Of a stretch of 64,000 nt of DNA, positions 49,101 to 61,732 are shown piece by piece. A program made the position numbers and the translations under genes. The stretch is from Neckera pumila (taxonomy: Eukaryota > Streptophyta > Bryopsida > Hypnales > Neckeraceae), in the NCBI GenBank assembly GCA_963969595.1, contig OZ018413.1, forward strand, positions 13,753,711-13,817,710, given 5' to 3'. The stretch's first letter is position 1; each line of letters opens with the position of its first letter. The notes under the pieces were generated by a model. That model was not told where the DNA came from. It worked only from the letters and a program-made list of their open reading frames with translations, and did not search any database.

Positions 49101-52100
49101 GAGGTCCTCTTAGAAAAGACACCCATTTACAATGCAATGGCCATCCAAACAAGTGAATTATACGATGTGAAACTTCTAGATACAATCAAATAATAGCTTC
49201 ACTGTGATACCTTGAAAATCCAATAATTACTGTAATTTAGGTCTGTGATAGGGACCCTACAAAGGTATGTGCACTGCAACATCTAAAGTTCCTACTATTA
49301 GATTACCTCAATTTTTGAGTGGCCTTGTTGGCAATTGAAAGAGAATACAAACGCATTTTAAGCATGTAATTTTTTGGACGCCTTAAATAAGTTAAAAAAA
49401 ATTGAAATGTGTTCCTAAATTTGATTATAAGTGAGCCTAAAATCAACCTTAGGCTCTCATGTTCAGAAGATGTACATTATAGGCAAGGATGAAAAGAGAC
49501 CCTAGTGCGAAGAAATTCCACTCAATTAAAGGAAACCACTCAAAACAGATGAAAACCAAAAGCAGTCCTGCCTTAGACAGGAAAGCTAAGCTGGTGATTT
49601 AGCACTTCGTAATCCGTCTTATCATACTCCATTGCAAAAGCTTGGAGTAGCATAATCACGATGCATGAACTCACAAAGTTTACACACTTGAATCACGAAG
49701 TGAATGGAAGAGAGTCATACCATGGTAGTTTGCGCCTCGTCGATATGTCCGGCATCAAACGAATCTCGCCAACAGCTGAGAGTCCACTGTTGGCTGCTGG
49801 GGTATCGCTGAAAGACGTCATCGCCATGCACGCTTTGGTAATGCCAAGCCCATGATCCATAACTACACCTTCGTACCTCTTGACAGGAACGACCTGGGCA
49901 CAGACATGATCGGATGAGGGTAATTACTCACGAGGGCAATTAATCTCAGTTTCTCTCTGAGGGCAATTTGAGAGCATGATATCGAACTTGGTGCAAAGAT
50001 ATGCCCACCTAACAACACGATGTTACAAATCCTCATGAACAGTGATAATAGCCTTGTCAAAAGTGCCACTCTCCTACTACGCTTATATGACACAGATTGT
50101 GAAGATTTGAAGATTGAACACCTGGCACCACGATTCCTATGAACATGTTCTAATGAGCGAATTCACCGAGAGTCCAAAATCTCTCAATTTATCTCTAATG
50201 ACATATTTGAGAGCCTGACATATCAAACTTGATGCAAAGACACTAAACATAACAAATCAAACAGTAGATCAAAAAGTCAGCACCACTTACTCTACAACGC
50301 CGTTGTCCCGACCCATCTGAAAACAGCAACCGCACATGCTTCACAGTGACATCTTCGTGTGTATCCTTCTCCGCCACGGCGATGGGATCGATAACCTTCT
50401 CGTCAAGCAGGGGATCCACTTTCGGTGCTCTAGGACTGGCCATCTGCGAATGCGAGTCCAGTTTGAGAGATTTCGATTGAGGCAAAGTCCGGAGAGAAGG
50501 CGGCAATCTCGGTTGCAAGGACGAGGTGCGATCCATGGAAGCCACACTGGCCGCATAGCCTGCAGTTGCTGCGGCGTTCAGTTTGCTCAAACTGTCGGTG
50601 GAGGCGGAGAAGCCACCCCTTCCCTCCAACTTGTAAAATTCTAAAGCGTTTCGTCCCAAAATTCCATCTGCAGCGGCCAGAGCTTCGTGGATTGGCATGT
50701 CGCCATTGTCGTACGCCTCAATCAGAACACGAGATAGAATCTCTCGTGACCACTTGGCACCTGCAACCCATTCAAGCATCAATTTTATTAAAAGTAAAGA
50801 TGGCTGTTGAAAAGTGCACATTTTTCGGATCAATTCTTATCAGGCTATTTCTCTGGACACAAAATTCTCATCCAAGATATTAACCTTGCAAAGACGCGGC
50901 CCTATGACCAAGGTAGTCGCCAAAAGCAATCAGATTCCTGGATGAATAGGCGCATTCTTCTTCTCTACAGTTTACCTAAAGTCATTCATCGGACACTTTT
51001 AGTCCTCAGCGTCCTTCCTTTCCTGGGTTAAAAGAAGCGTTGGACCGCTGCCTAACCCCTCTAGCTTTAATTGGAATGTTAGAAGAACAATAATAATACT
51101 TACGAAAATGTATATATGGAATGGTATGATACGGAAGAAAAAAGTGCACGTTCTTAATCAATCCAGTGTCCTATTGAAGTGGATTCTTTGCAGTTTCGAA
51201 CTTGGACACGACTGACTCTGTTAAAACATGGTTCAAGAATACGACGTCACTGATCTAATGCCTCTGATATAAATTATGCACGTAGGCCTATCTCTGCATG
51301 AAGACGAATAATTACGCAATACTTGAGATAAAGATAAATCAATGAAGTAGAGGATTTAACACAATACCAAGAAAGAATGTCTCTGGGAATGCATAGCCGT
51401 CCGTGCTGAACATGATCTGTAGAATACACAAACAGAAGATACTGAGTAAACCAAAGGGAAAAGCTTCGAAGTGAAGAATCCTAGGCATTAATGTAAGGTG
51501 CGAGATATGAGGCAACCAAAGCTAACAGAAGCCTCTTGACTACAGATCTGATCAAAGAATTTACCTTATTCAGGGGTGCCAAATCCATAAGGTCACTCAC
51601 AGCACACCGCATTCCTCGCACACTCAACTTGGGAATCACGAGCCCGAAGTCAAGATGCACCTGTTTCCACAAAGATGATGTAAATAACCGTTGCTATTTA
51701 GTCACCCCAACTCATCACACTGTAGAGGGCTCTCAATTTCATCAAAAACTAGTTGTGATCTACAAACTGTGCCACGTGTCCATCTCACATGTAATAATCC
51801 CATATGGCATTCCAAAAAATACAATGGAACAATTTAAAGAGCTGAAATAGAGCGCACACTATAGTAATCGTAATTCCAACTTATAGTCTAGTACTAATAG
51901 TCTAAGCATCTCCATACCTGAGGGTAAACACTGGCGAGATACGAAGCTTCTCGCATGAATGGATACGAGCCATGTAAGAGCACTAAACGGGCATTTGCAT
52001 AAGTTGAAGTCTCCAGCACGGCACGCAAATGCAACGGATTAGCAAGCTCTAGCTGCAAGTCCTTGTCTCCAAATCTGCGATGCAGTGTAGCAACAACTGA

Positions 52101-55065
52101 ATTCCAATTTTCAAGATAAAAGCAATAATCATCACAAATCTCCCTCTCCAAGATGGTTACCAAAACGCGACCGTTACGAACAAAAATTGGGATAGATGGC
52201 ATAAATGTCCTCAACTGGTTGCACTCCAATCTACAAAATATATAAGACTCTTGACTTTTGTGCCACTCGTAAGTCAAATGAAGATGTTTGAGAAGGGGAA
52301 GCGAGCTTATATCTTTAGACTTCTCCTAGATTTACATCCTCAGCTTTTGTCCTCGATTTACATTCTCAACGCAACACCTAGTCTGCATTCAAACAGTGGC
52401 CACATTGGGAACGTACCCGGTATGAATCTGAAGAGGAACATCTCGATTAGTGGCGACCTCAAGAGCTCGTATAAAGATAAAATCAATCAAGGCCTTGTTG
52501 GCAACCCGGACAGGAGCACCACCACCTGTTGTCAGTTGAAGGATGTCAGCAAAATTGCCCTCAATAGTAAACCCTCTTTAGTCCTCCAATGCTTAGCCAT
52601 GTATAAGGAATTCTCCAAAAATCCATTTATGTACACAGCGAATGGTACCTAAATCACAGTCTACTTACGCAAATTGTCAAAGAGGCCATTTTCAGATTCT
52701 TGAGCTGACACGAGCGGGTTGATGCGAAGTCCACTGCGGTAGGCGGCAATACTCTTGAACGCTACCACCTTCGAAGAGAGTGTGAGAACCGCGATGTAGT
52801 TAAGGTAACAATCACATAGTCTTTCATCACCATCAGAGCTTAATCAATGCTTCTGCTTCATCAAACCCCTAGTTTTCTACTCAGCTCCAAATCCAACCTA
52901 ATTAGCCGTTCTACCATTAGATGAAATTCCATATTCGTTTGACCCGAAGACCCTTGTTCCCATTGCACTACCCCCAGAAGACTTTGGTTTTGCATAAAAA
53001 ACAGACGTACAGACTCTTCATACGTGTTCATTTTGACACATGAATGGTGAACTGAATGAAACCCAGGGACCAAATCTGTAAAACTTCCTTCTAATGCTCG
53101 GTTATTATTCAGATAGAGAACCTGAATCGGTCAAGTGTACCAAAATATCTGCTCTTAATACATGCAGTAGACTGCAACCCCAAATTAGAGAATGTTCGAC
53201 AGACGTCATCTCTCCGAGACTATAAACGGACAAGAAATTCGGGCTAGATTCACGCGCATATGAGAATCTAAATACAGTAAAGAGGATCATTCCGTCCGGT
53301 TGACCGTGCGGAAGGTTTATATGAATCCTCAATCCCGCGTTTCAACCACGGGGTCGACTCAACTCATACCCACGTTTAGAGCACCACTGGAGGGGGGGAA
53401 ACAACTAGGTTACCAAGAAAGTGAGGCTTACAAGTAGTACCACATTCGCTGATCACTACTACAAACAGGCAATAGAACAATGTATTGAATAGCGAAAGGA
53501 TATGATTCCAAGGTCGAGCAGAACCGGTGATCGAAGCTCTCCAGAGTCCACCTCACATTCGCTTGAATACCCTGTTCTCAAACAAAAACGTCCAAAAACA
53601 TATTTAATTAAATTTTCCTTACAATTTCAACCCTATATCAAAACAAGGCAAAAGCAAAAAGAACCTGCAGATTCACTGAAGATCACCAATTCCTTGGAAA
53701 ATTTTAGATAATTGACCACGTCTAGTTCACTATGACAGGGTGAGCACGCCTACTTTGACATAATTAAAGAGTTCCAAAATATGATTATTATCATGAAGCC
53801 CACATTTGGAAGGAGATAGAAAAGAGAGAGATGATTGCCTGGTTAAGAATTGCTTCCGCCACAGTTTCAATTCGCAGAACGCGGTGCACGCCCGGAATGT
53901 ACTTGCGATGCCAGCCCAGGCTGACCATTTTGTCCATTGTCAAGCCATCGTCGAGCAGCACGAATTCAATGTTGGCGGCGTCGAAGCACTTCTCACTTAT
54001 CGAGGTTAACCCTTCCGTTTTCCGAAACTGCTCAATGGCGGCCAAGGAAGGTTCGCAGCCGTAAAGCTCCGCTAGGTCCTTCAAACTCCTCTGCAAATCC
54101 ACACCAGACCCCAAGCACAATCTCAATCCACCGTGGAACCAATTCACCAAGCAACCACCAATTCTCCCAAGACTAGTGTGACAATTGTAGTATGACTTAA
54201 GTGACGCTCGTTTTTATCTGTCTTGCGAACTTGCGAGTCACTAGTTGCCTAGTTTGTACTAGAGGATCCGAAGAACAAAACCTAGCATCTATAAGGTTTC
54301 TACCTAAGAGGTTCAATGCTTTGAAGACCCTACAGACTTCATACGCTGCGCCCGCCTTGAACACAGACTACAGACTACAAGCCACAGTGCTATACTAACG
54401 ATTCTGCACCAATTGTCGATCAATTCGTCGCCACGCAAGTGCAAATTCAATCTAAAAACACTTTGCAACACCTTCATGTAATCCAGGCTGATCCAAATCC
54501 AGAGCTCGTGAAACAAATTAGGACGCCGAGGGTCGCATAATTCTCTACTACATGGAAAAATAGGTTCTTTCCTCGTTAATTTCAAACCATCTGCTAAAGG
54601 TTGTACCAATCCAAACAACCCCAACCGATTCCATAAGAGCATCATACTGCGGATCGCTTGAAGCATCCCCAAAGCAAGGGCTAGATCCAGATCCCAATGC
54701 GCGGATACCAAAGCCGCATCTGTGCAAGATCTAAAGAAACTACGGCGTGATTCTTCACCAACTGTCAAATTTGACGGGCGCCACGCATAGAAGATGATCA
54801 AAGTAGTTCGTGATGACGCTACGAGGTGTAATTGGGGGAAGACGAGGGTGGTGGTGGAATTAGCGCAAACCTGGAACGAGAGACTGTGCGGCACCGATGA
54901 GAGCGCCTCGTGTCCCCGCGCTTCGGAGAAACACTGCAGGAAGGGAAGAGTGGAATCCAACGTGACGACATTGTGCGCATGCGCATCGATGAGCGGCACT
55001 TGCGCGCACACCGTCCGAATACGGTCGTGATCTTGCTCTCTCGTGATCTCGCTCTCGGAAGCCAT
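46142..55065 (-). CDS. NodGS: NodGS/FluG-type protein: amidohydrolase fused to glutamine synthetase
   Basis: 17 exons: 55065-54871, 54090-53839, 53571-~53479, 52768-52669, 52525-52417, 52074-51918, 51660-51565, 51416-51368, 50760-50291, 49893-49721, 49018-48898, 48668-48616, 47992-47723, 47606-47418, 47205-46973, 46668-46526, 46204-46142. Length is about 921 residues. The N-terminal amidohydrolase (about 1-397) has DAHAHN (27-32, metal-binding HxH), IHTGFGDKD (about 247-255), VLLHGSYPF and FSTDGYA (Asp about 340). A Ser/Ala-rich linker (about 398-488) precedes the type I-like glutamine synthetase: beta-grasp VRLLFSDGSGQRR, GFESEF, IEQMHCESGGGQFE (about 662-675), GVGSHVHLS (about 720-728) and NPHLGLAAIIAAGMDGL. 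Family knowledge links such fusions to nitrogen metabolism and development. The second intron appears to be GC-AG, and the exon 3 donor is uncertain. Start ATG is the first Met in the open leader frame. Confidence 0.92.
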
Positions 55066-55136
55066 CTCTCTTTCGCTCCCAAATCTCTCGTTCCAGAATA
55101 ACGGAAACCCAAACAAACAAAATCCTGGATTCTCTG

Positions 55137-55156
55137 GACTCTCTCTCTCTCTCTCC
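55137..55156. promoter_or_regulatory. CT/GA microsatellite in the NodGS leader
   Basis: An uninterrupted (CT)n run, read as (GA)n on the coding strand, about 75 nt upstream of the start codon. GAGA runs in plant leaders are bound by BBR/BPC-type factors; a role here is inferred. Confidence 0.4.
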
Positions 55157-55329
55157 GCAATCAAACAATCCAACAAACGAAGGCGGAAAAACACCCAACA
55201 CAAAACTCAGCCGTCTGCTGGAGCTAAGTTAAGTTACGACCGTCCTTGCAAACATGCGCTACCCTTGCTTGCGTCCCCTGTTTCTCTGGCACACAACCCC
55301 AAGCAGACCTGGAGTTGGAACTGCTGAAG

Positions 55330-55840
55330 CCAACCCAAGCCAAGCCAAGCCAAGGCTCCCACCAGCACAGGCACCCTGTGGCTGTGGCGAGACGTGACGA
55401 TCACCAGATTCTCGGCAAGGCCCCCGCGACGCTCACGCAGAAAGGAAAAGGAGGAAAAAAAAAAAAAAAAAAGAGGGGAATAAAAAAGGTGGGTACTAGG
55501 TGGTGAAAAAGGAAAGGACTGCCAGTGAGTGTGCAACCCGAGCTCAGTGGATTGCTTGCTAGCAAGCGCAGTCCAACAGGAATTCTAGACACAGTGCGAG
55601 TCTAGAGATAAGATCGATCAGACACCACCGTCGGCGAACCGATGCACACTCGTTGTGTGTGATTCTTACGCTTTGCTGCCCGCACTCCATAGCCTCCGTC
55701 GTAGCCGTCGCAGCCGTCGTCGCCTCCCGCGAGCGACGACACGGTCGTAGGGGGTGACCGTGGGGTAGCACGGTCGTAAGGGGAATGGTAGGATTGGGCT
55801 AGGGTAGCACGGTCGTAGGGGGGATTTGGGGATGTGGGAA
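55330..55840. repeat. Short GC-rich tandem repeats upstream of NodGS
   Basis: Contains (CCAAG)n at about 55336-55360, an A-run of about 18 at 55458-55475, and three copies of GGTAGCACGGTCGTA-type sequence followed by G-runs at 55740-55830. Local GC is much higher than on either side. Confidence 0.55.
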
Positions 55841-58800
55841 TGGTTCGGGACATGGGTTTGGGGATCCCGGAGGTTGGACAAGCCAGAGCGTGGGTGCTCG
55901 CCACGTGGGGATGGCTGACGGGAGGTGGTGCGGCATCCAGTAGTCCAGGACGCGGCGTGTCGATGAAAGGAATCAGTTCTGGATGGATGAAAGTCATTCG
56001 TTGTCATGGGATGGTGCAATATAAAAACTGCGTCGTAGTGGCTTATCCTCCAGAAATTAAAATCTAATTGTGGCCTTTGAATCTTTGGCTTTTGAAAGAG
56101 GTGCTTTAGCCAGTCGGCAGCCTAATCTGAAGAATAATTACCAGCTGGGGACAATAACTACAGTAAAAGAATGTTCGAATTGTGGATGATACTCCTCGGA
56201 AGTCATCGGTACTCATCCATCCATCCAAGAGTGAATGTACCACCTTTGAGTTAATTAGTATGGGCACATTAATTAGTGTCGGATCTCTTGTATATTGGTA
56301 CTCGATTGCTGGAGTTTGGGGAGGTCATCAGGAGTCGCTATGCCCACCTGAGAATTGAATAGGTAGGATCAACTAACTTAATTCGAACTGATTACAAAAT
56401 GTTCAGCATTAGAACGTGGAGATTAGGGCTCCGTACAAGGTGGTCCTGGTTAGCAACCAAAAATTCTAAGATTGTGTGCCAAAATTTTGGGGTTATTATT
56501 ATTCCCAAAGAAAAAATTATATGGAAAAAATGAATCTTTCTATTTTTCCTAACTCAATTGATCACAATTTGGGGAATTAAGGAAGGAACAATCTATAGCA
56601 AGACCTAAAAGCATGTCTACTCCTACTCCAAATACAGGGCTAGGACACAACTGGCAAGGGTCGGGAGCTAGGGCACCTCCCATTGTAACACTGGCAACAA
56701 AAGTTTGACTACCAGGTGCGCCCAATTTTCCAACAAATACCCCAGCTTAGTGAGGGCGGGGGAATTTTGAGCGAGCCCTGTATTGACTGATTTTGAAAGA
56801 ATTTTGATTGTTTTTTTAAGAACTAATCATTTTCATAATGGCTAGGCACGGTTTATTTCAAAATATGCCACAGCCAAAACAGGCCTTGCTTCTCAACTAT
56901 AGCTCGTCAATAGCTTCTAATTTAATTCCAAACAAATACCCATTAATTACTGGATCGAGAATGCTGATCGATACTAGGAGCACTAACCGTTCTGCAATGG
57001 GTCCAATTTCGTCCAGTGTTGTGGGCGGCTTCCTCTTCAGGCACTGTGCAATTGAAGAGCCTACCAGACTTGCTTGCCCGTGGCCAGTTGGTCGGGCCAC
57101 AGTGGCCATGTCTAAGAGCATCTGTATTGGGGTCCTTAATACGTCCAACACTTGTCAAACTTAGATGTAAAGAACTCTGAGCCCCTTGAAAAATGATCTC
57201 ATAGCACTCAATCCTAGTGTGTCTAGCAATGGCCCTTGAAATCACTTGTCATTCTCCTTAAGATTATTGAACTTTATCCTGTATTACACTTGGTGATTGA
57301 TCAATTGATTATTCATAGAGCACATTTGGTGAACAAGAGTGGGGGACAAGAATTTTGAAGGCTCTTGAAAAATCAACAAAATTTACACATTTTGTTGAAT
57401 GTATAAATGTTTAGAAATTGAAATGTTAATTTTTAGCGCATCAAATTTAACATGTGTGGATGGAGATGCTTTAAGCAAGAGCCAACTAAAATCTTATGGT
57501 ATCCTATTTTGTTGGATGTCAACCTGTGAAATAGAGTCATGATAAAAAATGTAATGGCACTCTATTTGATCTTAGTATAAAGTAACCAAGAAAGACCAAA
57601 GGGGCTGTCTTTGTTTATTTGTAGATCCAACAATATGAATCCAAAATCAATTAATGCTTAAAGATCCTTGTTTCAAAATTGGCAAGTAATCAAGAAATTA
57701 CAAAAATCAACATTTTCTAAAAGGAACGGCTATTCATCAAATTTTATAATAATTTTTAAAATTTATAACCATAGGATCTTATCATTTAGTATAAGGGTCT
57801 TGTAAAAAAGAATGGGTATGAGGGCAATGTGTGTGAGAATTGAATAAATTTTACAAAGTGAAGTAAAATGTTTTTTTAAATACTACCTAGGCTTTTGACA
57901 ACTTGTCTTTGTTGTGCTTTCAAGCCCCATAACCCAAATTTACTTTGCAAGAAAGTTTTAGGGACTTCAATTTTGAGTAGAACCTCAAATTAGAAAAAAC
58001 TATGGAAATTTTCAAAGCAAAATGATTAGTTGTACTTCCCCTACGCAAATTGGGGTCCTCTAATCCTAAAAAATGCATAACCAATAATATTTTTTCATTT
58101 GTTGAATCTTTATAAGAATTAGATACCCTAGAAGATGTTTGTTTCCCTAATTTCAAAAAAAAACATGAAGAAAAAAGTCCAAATTCTAATACTTTATTTT
58201 AGAAGTCAGAACTTTTTTGAAATCATTTTGCCCTACAAAGAGTTGTAAGGGTTATATAGATAAAATCTACAATTTGAAAGTAAAGTTGTCATGATCTATT
58301 GAATTCTATTAAACCTACCTTGAAGAAATGGGAAAGAAATATGATCCTAGAACTTGGAACAATAAACCTACAATAGCCATGAAGAATGCCAAATGAACCT
58401 TTCATTCATGTAGAGTGATACAACCTTGACCTAAGTATAAACCCAGCTTAGAATACAATTTATTATTTGACCAATCATCATCATAATAATATTGATGATA
58501 GTCATAAGACCATCATGAATGTAGAGTTTAATAAGGGTAGTTTAACTATCTATGTCTTAAGAACATAGGTAGTAAGGATATTTTTTTTTCTTCTTTTTAG
58601 AGGTAGACTTAATATTACAGATCCAAACTAGTAACTTGTAACCAATAATCAATGATAAACAAATAACTGATATCAATAGCCAATGTCTCATAAGTATTTA
58701 TTGTATACAGTTATTTATATATTTGAGTTTCAGTATAGGTTCTTAAATGCCTTTTGCATTTTACTGTTTTTGTTTTTTAATAACCACTATTCTTTAAAGT

Positions 58801-59901
58801 TGGTGTATATTTACAAGAACTCAATGAATCTTTAATTTTGATGCCCTAGGATTTGAATCATGTATGGACATTTATTATGATGTTGGGTGTTCACTCTATT
58901 TTGAGTTGTATTTAAAGAATGTATGATTTTTTTGTTTAGCTTTGGAAGGGGTTGCTTATTTTTAAATCCCCATTTTCTTCTCTTATTTTGTGAATTTCTA
59001 CAAAAATTGTTGGATTATGTTTTTGCATGTTTCATCACTACTTAACCATTTGCTCATAGAAGTGTAGTTTTTTGCTTCAATTCTTTCTCTATCAATATCT
59101 TCTTTTTTTAGGTATTGTTGAATGTTTCTAATAGGATTTTTCCATGTTTTTACCCTGAAAAGACAAGACCTATCACTAAGATTCTTTTAGCCAAACATGA
59201 TCCAATATATAGACCATTATATCCATTCTTCATTCTACAGTAATCTTAAAAGTCCTCCATTGACCTCTTTTTGGCCTCAATGTTCCTCCAAAACTAAGTT
59301 TGTTTTGGGGTTAAAAAGTCATGAATGAATTCAATGAGCACCACTATGCGACTTCTATAGATGGTGAAAGATTCCTATAATATTCCATAATGTGAAAGGA
59401 CACTTTTGGACTATCGATGGAATCATATAGGGAATTGAGAGAGTCACATTAGCATCCCAAAGAGCAAGAATGGACCACCCTAGGATCCTAGTGTCTACAA
59501 TGAGAAGCTATGTGATTTTATTTTGACCAATTATAATGATGTATTCCTTATGTCTCAAAATAAATCTGTTTTTTTTAATATTACTTATCCAAAATTAAAT
59601 TTGATGTTTCAATGGTTCACGGAAATGGACATCATTTGTAGCCTTCTATGATCAAACTTGATTCAACCAAGTTGATGGAACTTCAATCATCCAATTTGAA
59701 AGAACTTTAATTATCAAACTTCAGTCAATTGAATGACAAGTGTTGATGAACAGTGAATCCTAAAGTCTGATCATATTTTTCCTTACATGAGCTTATCGAC
59801 GACAATTCACAGGCTGGGGTTGATGTCCAGTAAGTTGAATATCATGCTCTAATGACACTAAAATCATGCAAGCGTATTAAAAAACAATGAAAAATATTGA
59901 T
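55841..59901. other. Intergenic, no supported gene
   Basis: AT-rich beyond 56.1 kb. The frame at 56838-57164 (108 codons, plus) overlaps minus-strand frames and has no domain. The only structure recognised is the MITE-like pair at 57113-57480. Confidence 0.45.
57113..57480. mobile_element. Tourist-like MITE candidate
   Basis: The left end TAA-GAGCATCTGTATT and the right end GATGGAGATGCTT-TAA form a short imperfect inverted repeat (GAGCATCT / AAGCATCT) with TAA on both sides. That fits the 3-bp TWA duplication of PIF/Harbinger MITEs. The short match keeps confidence low. Confidence 0.3.
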
Positions 59902-61732
59902 TTAACCCTTAAGTCCCAAGGCAGTTTTCTGTCAAAATTGACTCAAAACTGCTAGTTTTGCTGCATTCATCTAAGAAAAGAAAAAAAATAATTTTTTTCA
60001 AAATCTAACCGTAGGATCTTGTATTTAACCCCTAAAGGACCATTGTCAATTTGGCAGACATTTGGGATTTTGGGCAGGTACCTATGGGCTGAAATTTTGT
60101 TGTGATTTTTTGAAACTTTTTTTGAAGATAGAAAAACTGATAAGTTTTGTGGGAATATAATTTTTTTCACAATCAGTGCTTGGGAAAAAAAGTTATGACC
60201 AAATAAGTTCAAAATAGGGGACGGCGGGTAGCAAAAAAAAAAGGACAAAAATTTGAATTTTTTTTTAATATTTTTTTTCTCATAGATTATATTTTTGTCT
60301 ATTTGGAAAGCTTTGATTCATTTCATTTGGATTTGTTATGAGAAAGTTATAGACATTCTTGTTTTTCGGGCAATTAGAACATCTTTTTGAAAAAAAATAA
60401 CTTCTAGGATGCATTTCTAAATGCAATTTTTCAAATTTTTCAGTTTTTGTTTTTTTGCATGGTTTATATTACTTTCTAGAACAATTTCACCATTGTAATT
60501 AGTGCATTTTAATTCCAACTAAAATATATGAATATTTTAGATTTTCCTTCTATCTCGTAAGTACTTCTACTTAACATTTTTTTGAAGAATGATAATTAAG
60601 ACCTTTTGTGTTGTTGTTTTTCTGGACTCTCAACTCAATTCTCCACTACAAAGATTTAAAGCTCAAAACTCTATAGTGCAAAAATTTTAAGTTAAAAATG
60701 TTCAAAGTCAAGAAATCTAATCCCGCAATGTATTGAAAAACTTGTTTTTTTCACTTTAAACGCAAATATCTTGCAATTTGTGTGGTCAAAAATTTTGAAA
60801 TTTTTTCCACACACTCTCATACTAGTTAGATGTAAGATCCTAAGGTTGGATGTGAAAAAAAAATATTTTTCAATTTTTTTTACTTTTTGCTATAGAAACG
60901 GCAGTTTTGAGTGTTTTTTGGCAAAAAAAGGGCCTCGGTATTTTAGGGGTTAATTTACCTCAGATCATGTGGTAAAAATTTCATAAAGTTTGACCGTACA
61001 AGTTAGAAGATATAAGCATTCAAAGTTGGAAAATTTTGATTTTTTGAACACTAACTTGCAATTTAAGATGACTTTGACAGCCATTTGTAAAAAAAACTTA
61101 CACTATAGACTTTGAATTTAGTTTTTTTTATGTTGAACAATTGAGTTGAGAATCTAGGAAAAAAATTCAAAAAAAGTTCACTTGATTTCATTCTTTAAAA
61201 AATTGTTAAGTAGAAGTAGGTCCAAGATTGAAAGAAAATCTAAATCGTCAATAGCTCTAAGATGGGATTAAAACACTATAATCCCAATGGTGAGATTGTT
61301 TTAGTAAGCAAACTTAGCCTTGTCAAACAGTTTTTTTTTTAAATTGTGAAAATTGCATTCAGAAATGAATCCTACAAGTTATTTTTTCAAGAAGATGCTT
61401 TAATTGCCCAAAAAATAAGATGTCCATAATTTTCACATAACAAATCCAAATGAGATGAATCAAAGCTTTCCATATAGATAAAAACACAATCTATGAGAAA
61501 ATAATTTTTTGTATGAGAAGATTTCTGCCTGCTACACCAAAAAAAATGACCTTTTGTACCATAACTTTTGCTCCCGGGCACCGATTGAAATAAAAATTAT
61601 ATTCCCATAAAGCTGATGTTTTTTCCTATCCTCACAAAAAGTTTCAAAAAATAATGATGAATATTGAAGCCGTAGTAGCCTGCCCGAAATCCATTTTATC
61701 CCCCGAGGGGACAATAGGACTTTAGGGGTTAA
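59902..61732 (+). mobile_element. TTAA-family MITE copy F, interrupted by another copy
   Basis: The outer element has TTAA at 59902-59905 and 61729-61732. The left end is CCCTTAAGTCCCAAGGC; the right end is GGACTTTAGGGG, with the palindrome CCCCGAGGGG at about 61701-61710. Subtracting the inner insertion leaves about 900 bp, the family length. The conserved tract AACTTTTGCTCCCGGGCACC lies at about 61562-61581. Confidence 0.72.
60025..60953 (-). mobile_element. TTAA-family MITE copy G, nested in copy F
   Basis: Perfect TTAA at 60025-60028 and 60950-60953, with the body at 60029-60949 (921 bp). It begins CCCCTAAAGGACCATTG and ends with TTTTAGGGG. It is in opposite orientation to the host copy. 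Host sequence resumes on both sides (CCGTAGGATCTTGTA and CATGTGG...TTTGACC) in the order seen in uninterrupted copies, which proves nesting. Confidence 0.75.

Noticed and set aside
56838..57164. 108-codon ORF
   Set aside because: Overlaps two minus-strand frames of similar length and has no domain; probably old repeat sequence.
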